From positions 82,001 through 146,000 of the forward strand of contig JAXRKP010000555.1 of NCBI GenBank assembly GCA_037039925.1: a stretch of 64,000 bases of DNA, read 5' to 3'. The notes below the pieces were generated by a model. That model saw only the letters and a list, made by a program, of their open reading frames with translations. It had not been told where the DNA came from and made no database searches. A program made the translations under genes and the position numbers. Positions 54,101 through 64,000 of this stretch are shown piece after piece (the first letter of the stretch is position 1; each line of letters begins with the position of its first letter). The DNA comes from Doris montereyensis. Taxonomy: Eukaryota > Mollusca > Gastropoda > Nudibranchia > Dorididae.

Positions 54101-57100
54101 AGTTGAGCTCGATTGACAAATGAATGCAGATTTGTGTTTTATGATATTTTGCTTTCAATGTGACCTTACAAAAATGTTTGTATCTAAGTAATAATTAACT
54201 AATCACTTGATTTAACTGAATTTTTTTTACAATTATTAAACACATATTGATTTAGGTACCGTCTGATTTTCAAAAGTAGGTGTGAATTATTTGTTGCGTT
54301 ACAAATATTCAAACTTTAGAACGTTTGTTTTCTTCGCTTACCCAGTATAATGACCTTGATAAGATATAAGGGATTTTTTGTTATTCAAACTTATAAACAA
54401 AAACAATTCAACGGAGATACAAACATTGCAGCCTGCCTTTTTATGTTAGTGTTACTGTTTGGGCTTACCTAGATGTAAAAGCTGTGTCCTTATTCTGAGT
54501 TATTGATTTTCATCATTTGTTATATTTAACTTGTAAGACACTATGTTTATTCTTTGTGGTGTGAGGAGGGGAGGGGGTGAGGGCATGGTGTAATATTGTG
54601 TTCATTTCTATATATGACTGTTTTCTGATGAACATTTTGACACCAAATTCAGCTGTCTCAATCCTGTGTTTACATACGCAAAAATATTCATATATGTAAA
54701 TTGTACAACGGCGCCGAAGGGAAGCCATAATGTTGTGAGTTTGTAATCACAGCGACTCTAGTTCAAAACCTGGGCTGGCCCAGGTGTTTTTCACAATGTT
54801 GTACTCTAAGGAAAGGTACTTCATTCTGATTTCCTTACTCGACTCCGGTGTGAATGAGTACCCAGCTGTAGGTAGAGAAAGATCTTGCCAGTATGAAGTG
54901 CCTTCTGTACCATATGCTTGAATGCTTCCCAAAGAAGTTGAGAAGGACTTTGAATGAAATGGCCTGCTGGGGGATGAACGATGTACAGTCGATGATACAG
55001 ACTAAAAATTCATCCATTTTTTACAAATCATTGTGGACTTTTCTCCTTTACTTTACTCAGTTTTGCTTGTTTAACTAATCAACATTGCCAATTCTTTTTA
55101 TGTTCATAGTTGGGTTGGGGGATTTTTTCTGGGGTTTTTATCGTTTCAGAATTTGAAAATGCCAAGGTATTCTGTTTTAGGTTGGAGTGATGGAGGCATC
55201 ACTGGAATGATTTTAGCTGCTGCTCAGCAAGGAGCTGTGAGGAAGCTGTTGATATGGGGAGCAAATGCATATATTACGCCTGAAGAGATAGAACTTTATG
55301 ACGGTTTGTTCTCTTGTGTAATGAAAAGAAATTCCTTAGATAGAACCACGTGAAGTATGTTCCCTTCTAACGACAGGAAATTAATTTCATAAAATTCAAG
55401 TAAAAGTAAAATTCATTTAAGACTGTGGGAGTGTTGGGACCCATAGTGCCAGAGTTTATCCTGTTTTCTATAGTGCAAAGCAGAACAGGAGGTAGTACAA
55501 TGCTTCCTGGGCTGCAAGCTAGTTTGTCACAGGTTTAACTTTCCAATTGCTGCTGGTACCTATTTGCACCTGGGTCAAGTGACAAAAATTACTGTAAAGT
55601 ATTTCTTTCAAGCAACACAACATCAATCTAGTATTGCCAGGATTCAGACCTACAGTCCTGCAGTCTTACCACTAAGCCACAGATGGCACTTTAATGAAGT
55701 AGATCTCTATGAAAGAAAAGTATGTTTAAAATAAATCTCTTCTTATAAAGGAGAGAAATTTATTTTACATGAAGAAAGGAATGTCCTCTAATAGAATTAT
55801 AACAAAGACTTTTTTAGGTTACAAAGAAAGGAAATTCCTCTGACAGAACTCTACAAAGTTATTGTTTTTTCTCTTATAAAGTGAAGAAATTCCTTTGTTA
55901 GAGCTATACAAAGGTGTTTTCCTTATAAAGAAAGTAGATTTCTCTAACAGAACTATACAAAAGTTTAGCTTTTTCTCTTCTAAAGAAATTAAATTAAATC
56001 TTTGTTAAATCTATACAATGGTTTATTCCCTTTTAATTTTAATGAACGGGAATTCATTAAAAAAGCAATCCACAACTATGATGACACATTTAATCAGAGA
56101 GCATTATTATATAATGTCATTATCCTTCACTTTTGACACACTCCTTGTATCACTGTTTGCCTTTAATAAGGTTGTAGCATCGATAACTCACTGGTCTTGG
56201 GTTTAAACCCCCCCCCCAGGCAATACTAGGACCCCTTGTGTCATTGTTTGCCTTTAATAAAGTTCTAGCATTGGTAATCCAGTGGCTAGGACCCCTTGTG
56301 TCAGTAGTGTCAGACTTGGGATTGTTGAGTCCTGGGTTTGAGTCCCCCCATGGGAATGCTAGGTCTGACATTTTCCTAGGTAATAATGCCAAACACATAT
56401 TTCCCCACTTGACTTAGGGTGCAAATGGATACAAGCATCAGATAGGGAATAAAAACTGGCAACACACTAGCATCCAATCTGAGAGGGGATGTATTAGTAT
56501 TATCATCCGTTCCACTTCACGTCATAGAAAGTAGGATAAATTACACAGCTCTGTAGGCCATGATAGCCTTAAAAGAACACTTAGTCTGTAAAGTTGATTT
56601 AAAAATGAAAGATACTCTTTATCCCATTTGAAAACTCATTGCATGGCTCATGATTCAATCTACACAGTTGTTACTTAAAGTTAAAGAAAACTTTAGTCAA
56701 AAAAGGATTTATTTTTTTAAAGAAATGCAAGAATAAAGTGACGATAAAAACTTGACCTTTCTTATTATTTATACAATTATAGAGATTGCAAACGTAGACA
56801 ACTGGAGCACCAGAATGAGGCAGCCTTTTCTTGAGGTGTATGGCAATGAATATTTCCGAACCCACTGGAAAAATTGGACAATAGCAGCATCTGAAAATTT
56901 CAAGCAGAGAAACGGTAAGAAGAAAATTTGCCCCGATCGCTTCCAGCAGAGAGACTCTGCCATAGAACGTGAAGCCAGCAGTGGACATGTGATGATGTGA
57001 TTAACACCCCTTTTTCTAGTTAAAGAGCTGTACAGCTAGCATTATGTCTTACTCAAGGCGGTAGCGGAGAAGGTTACGTATTTATCGGTCATGTTATGTA

Positions 57101-57386
57101 ATAACCCCACAGAGCATGCATCTTGTAGCCCTGGCCGTCTCCACCCAGGCAACCCTGCTCTGTCATTGAACATAAAGCGAAGGTAAAACTGGCTCTGGCC
57201 GGATGATTGACATCTGGTCCTGCAGTCACTAGTCTAGCACTGGGTATTTTGTAGTCATGGCGTTAGCAGGGAAAGTTACGCGTTTATCGTTATATAATAA
57301 AAGCAATTTTTTGATAGATGACAAGGTAAATAAGTCTGACATGCATTGTTTTTCCTCATTAAGAGATATAATTTATTACATGTGCC

Positions 57387-57468
<82 letters not shown>

Positions 57469-59231
57469 ATTTCGTCATTGGTCAGTATTACACATTCACC
57501 TAGACAAATGCTTGTCAATCTAATAGTATTGAAATGGGAGGACCAATCAATTTACAGTTCATATAAATGTTCTTCACAGAGGGCATGTGGTCAATGTATC
57601 CAAAGAAGTTGCTTTCTGTTTGTAAAGTATAATGCAGGTTTATTGGCTAATCAGTAAAAGCTAAATACCAATCAAATGAAAAGTTCACGTTCCAATTTAA
57701 ATTGATCTCAGTCAGTCACGATGGTCCTTATACAGCGATACGCGAGGGCCAGATTTCACACCTGTTGCCGGTCATCGGTCAGAGGTGTGTGAAGTGATCA
57801 GCAAAGCAGGCCAGGCCACACCCTAAAAAAAACAAAACATACATGTACGTCCTGTGTGCTTCCCGGGTAAAAATATTAATACGTACATGTACATCCTGCG
57901 CGCTTCTTGGGTTAATATACTCATTTGCAAAAAAAAATACAACTACACACCTGATATTTTTACTCTTATATACCCATTTTAAGGGATAAAATATGACAAA
58001 TCTTGTGGGTGGAAAATGAATCATGGCTATTTCTGTATTGAAAATTATAGAAGATTTGCACATTGTTGACCGTGGTGTCTTGAAATTCTATGATTTATTC
58101 CAGTAGGTACGTTTTCAAAAATCTTCTTTTTTTAATAAAAAATCTTTTTTTATTCAAGACCTTTATCATTCTTTCATGTTCATAATCATTTTTCTGTGGC
58201 CAATGTTCTCTCTGAGCTGTGCACACCAGGGAGAAAAGATGCGCCCAGTTGAGAAATGTCTACACACATCCATGAAAAACAACAGCATGCACACAATTTT
58301 AAAAATCTATTTATTTGCACACAGTTGGGATTTTTTCGTCAAATTTTGCTCAAAACATTCAAAATTTACACATACACACACTACAAAAAATTAGAGGGAA
58401 CATTGTCTCTAACTACAAAAATCTAAATGATATCTTGTATTGGGCACGATTCTAAAGAAATGGACTGATCATTCGCCCAGTTATCTCTTCATGAATATGA
58501 ATATGATTGTACAATGTAATATATATATATATATATATATATATAACTTTCAGTTTTCTTTAATGTGATGGTTGTTGAGGTTTGTTTGTTTATTTTGTGT
58601 GTTCCAGGGGATCTGTGTATTGGCAGCCTTCCCAACATCAAATGTCAGACTCTGATCGTTGATGGTGTCAAAGATCCTTTACTTGTGGCAGAGCATCCCC
58701 CTTCTTGAAGAAACACATTCCTAATTCCAGGTCAGATTGTGGTTAAAAATAACTGTGGATATTTACTAAATATAGACAGATAAGTTTTTATCATTGATAA
58801 ACTGACAGGGGTGCAGGTACATAGAGAGATACTTAATAGATAAAGGTAAATAGGAAGATGAATACATATATATATAGTTATATATATATAAGAAGAGAAG
58901 ATAGATACATAAATAGATAGGCAGATACTTAATAGATAATGGTGAATAGGAAGATACATACATAAATGGTTATATAGATATAAGAAGAGAAGATAGATAC
59001 ATAAATAAATAGGCAGATACTTAATAGATAATGGTGAATAGGAAGATAAATACATAAATAGTTATATAGATATAAGAAGAGAAGACAGATACATAAATAG
59101 ATAGGCAGATACTTTTGATAGATAATTTGACAGATAGATAGATAGAAAGGTAGATGATGGTAAATAGGAAGATATATATTATAAAGATAACTATTTTCAC
59201 CATTCCTTTCTACTTACTCATACCTATAGCT

Positions 59232-59266
<35 letters not shown>

Positions 59267-60180
59267 ACAGTGGAACCTCTCTAATCGGTAACCTGGGGAA
59301 TTTGGAAACTCAGCCATTTGGGAAGAAATTCCAGTGAACAATTCTTTTTATATGTATTGTATCTCTCTAAAAGGGAAAGGTCACCAGCTAATCAGGACAA
59401 TTTTTGGGTGCAAGTTCACGATGACCATAAGCCAGGCACACCAGGCATTCATTACAAAGGTGTGAAATCAGGCCTGCTCGTCAACTTTACAATACAATAT
59501 GGCGTTGACATAGGGCAGTGCTTAGAAAGCAGACTCATGCTCTGTCATAGACATAGCTTTTCGTTGCCCGCTTTTAAGCTGTCAATCACAAGGGTGGACA
59601 TATGAGGCGACTTAACGATCCACCATGCATACTTTTTTATTAGTAGTAATATTACGTGTCTTATCTGTCTGCCATTCAAGGAAGTTCGACTGTGTGTGAG
59701 TGACACTACTGATGAATGCCATGTTTGTTTTGATCAAGCACTGCTCCTGTGGCTACAATGAATTGTTAGATAGAAAGAGGGAGGGAGTGAGGTAGGGAGA
59801 GAGGAGGGAGAGAGAGCGAGAGAGCGACCAGGAACTCCGGCTAATCGGGACAATTTTACGATCCACCAAGATTTCCCGGTCAGAGAGGCTCCATTGTATT
59901 TAAAATTAATATAAACAACTATAGGCATGAGTAAGTAGAAAGGAAAGGTGTTAAAAGAAAGAGAGGGGGAGGGGGTGGGGTGTTGGAGTTGAGATGGAGA
60001 CAGACAGGGAAATGTTACAAGATGTTGTTGCTTGTCTATTGTTATTCATGACGCATTTATTTTTTAAATTCTGGTTTCCATAGAATCGTCTCTTGGCCAG
60101 AAGGCAAACACAATCTTCACCTCCGATACCATGAAGATTTTAACAAACTTGCGGAGGAATTTCTTGATGAAGCTGACTGA
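51005..60180 (+). CDS. BPHL: Biphenyl hydrolase-like protein (valacyclovir hydrolase), seven exons, one internal frameshift
   Basis: Serine alpha/beta hydrolase that cleaves amino-acid esters; vertebrate BPHL is mitochondrial. Exons: 51005-51159, 53124-53225, 53630-53796, 55150-55303, 56783-56914, 58608-58730, 60084-60180; about 309 residues (vertebrate protein 291). Order: basic Arg/Ser-rich presequence, AEVNGVKIHYTRVGEGNHVV, LLPGALG (oxyanion region), MDPRGYGQSRPPDRD, nucleophile elbow GWSDGG (Ser about 154), WGANAYITPEEIELYD, VKDPL (Asp about 259) and PEGKHNLHLRY (His about 287). The match to BPHL is close throughout. Two one-base faults: exon 1 leaves phase 2 where phase 1 is needed, and exon 6 lacks a base in a C run. 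Intron 3 has a GC donor. The 5' end faces the PPR gene. Confidence 0.93.
51520..52340 (+). mobile_element. SINE-1 copy split by a TTAA element
   Basis: Left part to 51568 (TATGTTCCTTGGGAAAGACA) and right part from 52151 (ACATGCATTTTCCCCACTCT ... CCTTGAAGGAAC) rejoin into the usual SINE-1 body when 51569-52150 plus one TTAA is removed. Confidence 0.88.
51569..52150. mobile_element. Non-autonomous TTAA (piggyBac-type) MITE, 582 bp
   Basis: Inverted ends CCCAAGAAAAG (51569-51579) and CTTTTCTTGGG (52140-52150), with TTAA on both sides (51565-51568, 52151-52154). Near the right end two CCTG(T/C)GCGC(T/A)TCCCG repeats occur. A related end stands at 57840-57911. Confidence 0.9.
53124..53225 (+). 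CDS. BPHL: BPHL exon 2
   Basis: Acceptor ttttttcag, donor GCTTTAG|gtgggt. Encodes the first beta strands and LLPGALG. Confidence 0.9.
   Translation, partial: TNCFIEKLKSMESKFTIPGLVRAIMWFFCFQEL
53630..53796 (+). CDS. BPHL: BPHL exon 3, followed by a GC donor
   Basis: Acceptor aaattgcag; ends ATGAAG|gcaagg. No GT fits the conserved protein frame, and the join LMK|NLKMPRY aligns residue for residue with other BPHL proteins. Confidence 0.9.
54722..54890 (+). mobile_element. SINE-like element of a fourth type
   Basis: AGTTCAAAACCTGGGCTGG resembles a box B; GGAAAGGTACTTCATTCTGA, TTTCCTTACTCGACTCC and GTGTGAATGAGTACCC form a body different from SINE-1. Only one copy here. Confidence 0.5.
55150..55303 (+). 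CDS. BPHL: BPHL exon 4 (catalytic serine)
   Basis: Acceptor tcgtttcag, donor TATGACG|gtttgt. Contains GWSDGGITGMI and WGANAYIT. Confidence 0.95.
55421..55690 (-). mobile_element. SINE-1 copy, old
   Basis: CCATAGTGCCAGAGTTTATC, CAAGCTAGTTTGTCACAGG, TACCTATTTGCACCTGGG and a head ending TACCACTAAGCCACAGATGG. Confidence 0.78.
56117..56270 (+). repeat. SINE-3 3' module, single copies
   Basis: CATTATCCTTCACTTTTGAC ... CACTGTTTGCCTTTAATAAG at 56117-56169, then a shortened repeat CCCCTTGTGTCATTGTTTGC at about 56231. Same module as the hairpin at 40983. Confidence 0.7.
56300..56582 (+). mobile_element. SINE-1 copy, old
   Basis: CTGGGTTTGAGTCCCCCC as box B, GGTGCAAATGGATACAAGCA, GTTCCACTTCACGTCATAG and AGCCTTAAAAGAAC. 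Confidence 0.78.
56783..56914 (+). CDS. BPHL: BPHL exon 5
   Basis: Acceptor caattatag, donor AGAAACG|gtaaga. Encodes the lid region ANVDNWSTRMRQPFLEVYG and NEYFRTHWKNW. Confidence 0.93.
57054..57299 (+). repeat. Pair of imperfect direct repeats about 200 bases apart
   Basis: GAAGGTTACGTATTTATCGG...TTATGTAATAA at about 57065-57105 and GAAAGTTACGCGTTTATCG...TTATATAATAA at about 57270-57299. Confidence 0.6.
57388..57469. repeat. (CTGT)n-(CT)n compound microsatellite
   Basis: Eight CTGT steps run straight into about 20 CT steps. Confidence 0.95.
57840..57915. mobile_element. End of a second TTAA MITE
   Basis: CCTGTGTGCTTCCCGGG and CATCCTGCGCGCTTCTTGGG followed by TTAA repeat the subterminal and terminal pattern of 52030-52154. 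Left end not found. Confidence 0.55.
57916..58115 (-). mobile_element. Tc1 element 3' end, truncated
   Basis: TATACTCATTTGCAAAAAAA, CACACCTGATATTTTTACTC, CACATTGTTGACC and TTTCAAAAATC follow the end of the element at 17889-18090 almost base for base; no transposase remains. Confidence 0.85.
58201..58405. mobile_element. hAT-like MITE (205 bp)
   Basis: Ends CAATGTTCTCTCTGA and, inward from the right, CAATGTTCCCTCTAA. Flanks TCTGTGGC and TCTCTAAC agree at about five of eight positions, a decayed 8-bp duplication. Confidence 0.72.
58608..58730 (+). CDS. BPHL: BPHL exon 6 (catalytic aspartate, frameshifted)
   Basis: Acceptor gtgttccag, donor AATTCCAG|gtcaga. Reads GSLPNIKCQTLIVDGVKDPL, then meets TGA at 58706-58708. 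With a sixth C in the run at 58697-58701 the frame continues HPPFLKKHIPNS and joins exon 7 in phase. Confidence 0.93.
58827..59125 (+). repeat. Minisatellite with a period of about 92-96 bp
   Basis: Units containing AGATACTTAATAGATAATGG start near 58827, 58923 and 59015; each also has AGAAGAGAAGATAGATACA. Rich in GATA steps. Confidence 0.9.
59233..59266. repeat. (GT)n microsatellite
   Basis: About 16 GT steps touching the left end of the pogo-like element. Confidence 0.95.
59268..59896. mobile_element. Pogo/Tigger-like non-autonomous element (629 bp)
   Basis: Left end CAGTGGAACCTCTCTAATCG and, inward from the right, CAATGGAGCCTCTCTGACCG. TA follows on the right; the left flank is CA within the microsatellite. 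AGCTAATCAGGACAATTTTT near 59389 and GGCTAATCGGGACAATTTTA near 59838 are subterminal repeats. Confidence 0.8.
60084..60180 (+). CDS. BPHL: BPHL exon 7 (catalytic histidine, stop)
   Basis: Acceptor gtttccatag; reads SWPEGKHNLHLRYHEDFNKL and ends LDEAD with TGA at 60178-60180. Confidence 0.95.
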
Positions 60181-62025
60181 ATGATATGATGTTATTTTTG
60201 GGTGACAGGAAAGAAACACATTGTTGTTCAAGCTCATGTTTTATCTATGCAAAATTATGTTTTTCTGTTGATATTTTTGTATTTTTGTTTGTGGCTCAAT
60301 TTAATTAGTATTGCTGCAAATATATGTATCTGCCAAAGTTACGCTTTTAAATCAAGCTGGCTTCTTTTGGGAATTGTCCACATGAATTATATCACAATGA
60401 TTCTTCTCTATGATGTGAGATATGTACAGTACAGCCTAGAAACAAGACATTCTTGTTTTCAGTGTATAACCCCCCTCCCCCTCCCCTCCTAAACACATGC
60501 ATGTTGATGTATAAGTCTCAGAATTAAGGATAAAAGTTGAAATTGAAATGTTTTGTGAGGATCACAATGATTATGAATTAATTTGTATATTTTCAGATTG
60601 CATATTTACATTATTATATCAAGTTTTCACCTACTGATTCCCTGATGAGACTCTCTTTTTCTTTTGTTCTTCTTCTTCTTCTCTTTTGCAAGTAGTTAAG
60701 ACTTTGTATATGTCACACTGTTAACCTTTGGTTTGTGTGTGTAACCATTCACAAACTTTTAACGTGTGGTGATGTATTCTGATGGTCCCTGACTCAAACA
60801 GCATTCATCACCCAGTGAACTTGGAAAATTGTGATGTAGCATGGCCACTTACACTTACACAGTTACAATGCCTTGCCTGACACTTTTGCTTCTAGCTGTG
60901 CTTTCTCTTTTAAGCTGAAGTTACTTATCATCCCTATTCTGCACCAACTTTTGCAGGTCTCCTCCATGTCATTCTTGGTCGCCCTCTAGATCTTTTTATA
61001 AGTTGAAACATTAAATTTTAATTCTTATTTCCAACTCCTTTCATATTTTCAAATTTGAAGGCATCCAAGGGGAATAATTTCACCTTAATTAGTTGAAAAA
61101 ATCAAATCATGTCTATAAAATATAATATACTTTTTAAAATGCTGAGGACTAACTGGGTAAATAAATGTAAAATAAAATGTTCTTTGTGCACATATTTTAA
61201 GCTAAATTTAAATCATATTTCTATACGTAAAGTGAAATTTTTCTACAACAAATTTACACCAAGAAGATTTATTTATTTGTTTTGAAACGTTTAATTGGAC
61301 ACCTTATTACTAGTAATATATAAATCTTTACCAACATTATCTTACAAATAGTATTTAAATACAACTAAAAAAAGAAAGGAAGATTTGTGAAAATTACCAA
61401 GATCTATTCAAAGTTTAAATTAAAGTGCAGCTGTCAAACAACGAGGTACTTTCACCCCCCTTCCTACATCTTCTACATATCATGTATATATATGGTTATA
61501 TTAAGAATAAATCAAACTCTGTAATTGTAATAGTAAATGAAGTCCTTTTAAACAGCTTTTAAACCTTAAAGGAATGGATCAAGGTGGAAATTGTAATGGC
61601 GAGTCAAAAACCTTATTTCTGCAATAATTTCGCACATTAAACATGTATTCCACCTGTAGAGTGAAAACAAAAAAAATATTTAATTATTGTTATGATTCCC
61701 ACCTATAATTTGATGAATCAAATATCACATGTCAAAAGCTTCTTTTGTTTGATTTGCTCATGTAATCAGTTCCCTCCTTTTGATTATAATTTCTTATCTC
61801 CCTGTAATCGTAATGTAATCAAGTTTTGATACTATTTTTATTCTCTTTGAAGTCTGAATCCCACGTATATATTTTGTGGCCAAGACTCAGTGGTGTAAGA
61901 TGCTGACATGTGAAAAACAAAAATTTCCTGCAATAAATAAAAGACAAAAATGTAAAAAAGATGTTCTGTTATTTTTTTCGCTGAGCTGACGATAAGATCC
62001 TCATCATCATACTGAATGAGTTGAA
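60181..62025. other. BPHL 3' flank, probable 3' UTR, then intergenic
   Basis: AT-rich with short pyrimidine runs; ATTAAA/AATAAA-like signals occur (for example near 61010 and 61506). No gene or element recognised. Confidence 0.45.
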
Positions 62026-62170
62026 TAAGGACATGTAATAGTATTAAAAGCCCCCGTAGGAACAAACACAAGACAAATAGAAAAAGAGTAGATGGAGAAA
62101 AAAATGTTTGGGCATCAAGAGAATCAAACCCACCCAACACCTCACCATGAACAGAGAATACACTAGTGGT
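62026..62170 (-). mobile_element. SINE-3 copy, minus orientation
   Basis: In reverse it reads TTCATGGTGAGGTGTTGGGTG, GGTTTGATTCTC, CTATTTGTCTTGTGTTTG and TCCTACGGGGGCTTT, matching 41320-41450. Head faces the next copy. Confidence 0.75.
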
Positions 62171-62194
62171 AGTACTGGTAGTACCCCAAACAAG

Positions 62195-62340
62195 AAGTGT
62201 AGTTACCTTGGTTGATAATGCGCTCTTATTTTATGACGAGGCGTTTGGGGTGCCAATGTGGAGGTCGCAGGTTTGATTCTATAATAAAAGGCTAAAGATT
62301 TCTTTGTAAGTGTATTGCTTTGTATTTTGTCTTTTCTTTA
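62195..62340 (+). mobile_element. SINE-3 copy, plus orientation
   Basis: AGTTACCTTGGTTGATAATG, ATGACGAGGCGTTTGGGGTG and GTCGCAGGTTTGATTCTA follow the head of the copy at 41296; runs directly into the VNTR. Confidence 0.75.
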
Positions 62341-62735
62341 TTCCTTTCATGTCCTTCCCTATTCATCACTTTCAGTTTCAACCTGACCCTTGTTTCGCTG
62401 TTTATCTCCATACTGAATGGTGTTCCTTTCATGTCCCCTATTCATCACTTTCAGTTTCAACCTGACCCTTGTTTCGCTGTTTATCTCCATACTGAATGGT
62501 GTTCCTTTCATGTCCTTCCCTATTCATCACTTTCAGTTTCAACCTGACCCTTGTTTCGCTGTTTATCTCCATACTGAATGGTGTTCCTTTCATGTCCTTC
62601 CCTATTCATCACTTTCAGTTTCAACCTGACCCTGACCCTTGTTTCGCTGTTTATCTCCATACTGAATGGTGTTCCTTTCATGTCCTTCCCTATTTATCAG
62701 TTTCCTGACCCTTGTTTACTGTTTATCTCCAATGA
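62341..62735 (+). repeat. VNTR, about five units of 79-88 bp
   Basis: Units start at 62341, 62423, 62502, 62584 and 62672 with TTCCTTTCATGTCC. Differences are a three-base loss in unit 2 and a six-base CCTGAC gain in unit 4. The unit matches the 3' module of SINE-3. All open frames here are shadows. Confidence 0.95.
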
Positions 62736-62865
62736 ATGAGATGCTTTATGAGTCCAAAATGACACTGTAGTGTAGCCTACAGCGTAATAATACATACATA
62801 AAACAATTTTCTGTTCTAAAATGTTATACACTTCTTCTTGATTTGAAATTTACTGTCCACTATCT

Positions 62866-63182
62866 GCTTTGATTTGATTTGATTTACCCACATCCACAGC
62901 TAAGGTGAACTCAGGGTTTTTGGTAGGATTTTAAATTTTGCCTGGACTGCCCTGTGAACAACAGCCAAGGGATCTTTAACTTGCACAGAGTGTTGTGATC
63001 TTCACACGGGACTTCCTTTTTATCATCCGTCTCCGATGGGACTAGGTGTCGATCCACCTACGTGGACCAGGGGGTAGATTTTGGTCGAAAGAAAAATCAA
63101 GAAAATTTTTCAACCGTCGGCAGGGCTCGAACCTTTTGGTTGAGAGGCTGACACCTTGCCTCTGGACAACCAAGTCCCCCAC
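62866..63182 (-). mobile_element. SINE-2 copy
   Basis: GATTTGATTTGATTT tail, ACCCACATCCACAGCTAAGG, ATGGGACTAGGTGTCGATCC and head GGGCTCGAACCTTTTGGTTG; near full length. Confidence 0.87.
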
Positions 63183-63189
63183 CAGAGCC

Positions 63190-63530
63190 AAAAAGAGAGA
63201 GAGAGAGAAAGAGTTAGAAAGATAGTCAGAGAGGGCCAAAATGAGAGAAAAAGTCAGAGAAAGAACAAAAAAGAGAGAGAGAGATAGAGAGTAAGAAAGA
63301 AAATCAGAGAGGGCCAGAAAAGAGAGAGAGAGATAAAGAGAGTCAGAGAGAGAGAGAGTGTGTGTTAGAACGAGAGTAAGAGAGAATTACAAAGAAATTC
63401 AGAGAGGTCCAGAAAGAGAAAGAGAGGGTGTTTGAGTAGGAGAGCCAGAAAGTAGGAGAGCCAGAAAGAGAGAATTAGAAAGAGAGTCTGAGAAGAATAG
63501 AAAAGAGAGAGAGGGCCAGAAGGAGTTTGT
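63190..63530. repeat. GA-rich degenerate repeat
   Basis: AGAGAG runs interleaved with GTCAGAGA and GGCCAGAA phrases; continues in shorter form at 63660-63675. Confidence 0.9.
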
Positions 63531-63534
63531 TTAA

Positions 63535-63660
63535 TTGAAATTTATCCTGTCCACCATCATGGTGATCTCAGGCTGAATTAAGAGGAAACAGCAAGATAAA
63601 AGATAAGTGAAAGAGTAAAAGGAAAGAAGCGCCTACCAAACGCCCCAAATGCGCCAGCCA
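63535..63660 (-). repeat. REP-4 interspersed repeat
   Basis: ATCCTGTCCACCATCATGG, GATCTCAGGCTGAATTAAG, AGAGGAAACAGCAAGATAAA and CCAAACGCCCCAAATG match the 43.1-kb copy. From 63690 to the window end I see nothing. Confidence 0.72.
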
Positions 63661-64000
63661 AGAGAGAGAGAGAGGTGGTATAGAACAATTTTATTAAGAA
63701 ATGCGAGGGTTTAAAATGATAACAAGCTTTGCCAAAAGAATTTTTTGTTAAATTTTAAACTGCCCATTTAATGCATGCTGGTCTAATGCTCCTGGTCGGA
63801 GAAATCTAATGATGAAGTTAAATATAATGTAATCAATTGGCAAATCTACTCTAATATTGGCATCAAAGTTTAAAAATCATCAAGATGACTGACAACCTTC
63901 CGGAAGAACAGTATTTGTGTTAGTCTGTCTGTTTTAGAATACATTCATCTTTGTCACTTCTCAAAGTGCAAAAAAAAACCCATAGACATTGGAAGTAAGA

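Noticed and set aside
62320..62708. Three overlapping plus-strand frames with identical repeats
   Set aside because: Translations of the VNTR in shifting frames; no start context or homology.

Overview
The window is eukaryotic nuclear DNA from an invertebrate animal, most likely a mollusc and probably a gastropod. It is AT-rich, has small exons in kilobase introns with GT-AG boundaries, and is packed with degraded transposable elements, tRNA-derived SINEs and microsatellites. The palindromic AGATCT/TCTAGA motif is scattered throughout. The species call is inference. There are no operons, CRISPR arrays or prokaryotic signals. Most long open frames are transposon remnants or low-complexity shadows; four host genes had to be rebuilt exon by exon.

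Layout: (1) 343-6151, minus strand: 5' part of a gene for a secreted or membrane protein with a signal peptide followed by a CUB domain; it runs off the left edge. (2) 6.2-13.0 kb: intergenic, with a broken Mutator-like transposase and a pogo-like non-autonomous element. (3) 13091-32839, plus: a six-exon RING E3 ubiquitin ligase of the RNF114/125/138/166 family (RING, C2HC finger, long disordered linker, two C2H2-type fingers, terminal UIM). Its introns carry Tc1, RTE-like, BovB-like and gypsy remnants. (4) 32.8-40.3 kb: intergenic, with two piggyBac-type elements. (5) 40297-50445, minus: a four-exon predicted mitochondrial PPR-type protein with a 5' truncated-free RTE-like LINE in its first intron. 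(6) 51005-60180, plus: BPHL (valacyclovir hydrolase-like serine hydrolase), seven exons, head-to-head with the PPR gene across about 560 bp. (7) 60.2-64 kb: BPHL 3' flank, SINEs, a VNTR and GA-rich repeats.

The PPR gene and BPHL both encode proteins with mitochondrial-type N-termini and appear to share a bidirectional promoter that holds an ETS-like core and a tandem GAAANN (ISRE/IRF-like) motif. BPHL and the RING gene together show three one-base reading-frame inconsistencies in otherwise well-conserved exons, each explainable by a homopolymer indel. That points to residual long-read assembly errors rather than three gene deaths.

I found no convincing new multi-gene system. The most interesting structures are a transposon nested in a SINE with a readable TTAA target, 66-bp promoter-like monomers at the 5' end of an RTE-like LINE, a repeat module found as hairpin, single copy and VNTR, and the shared promoter.
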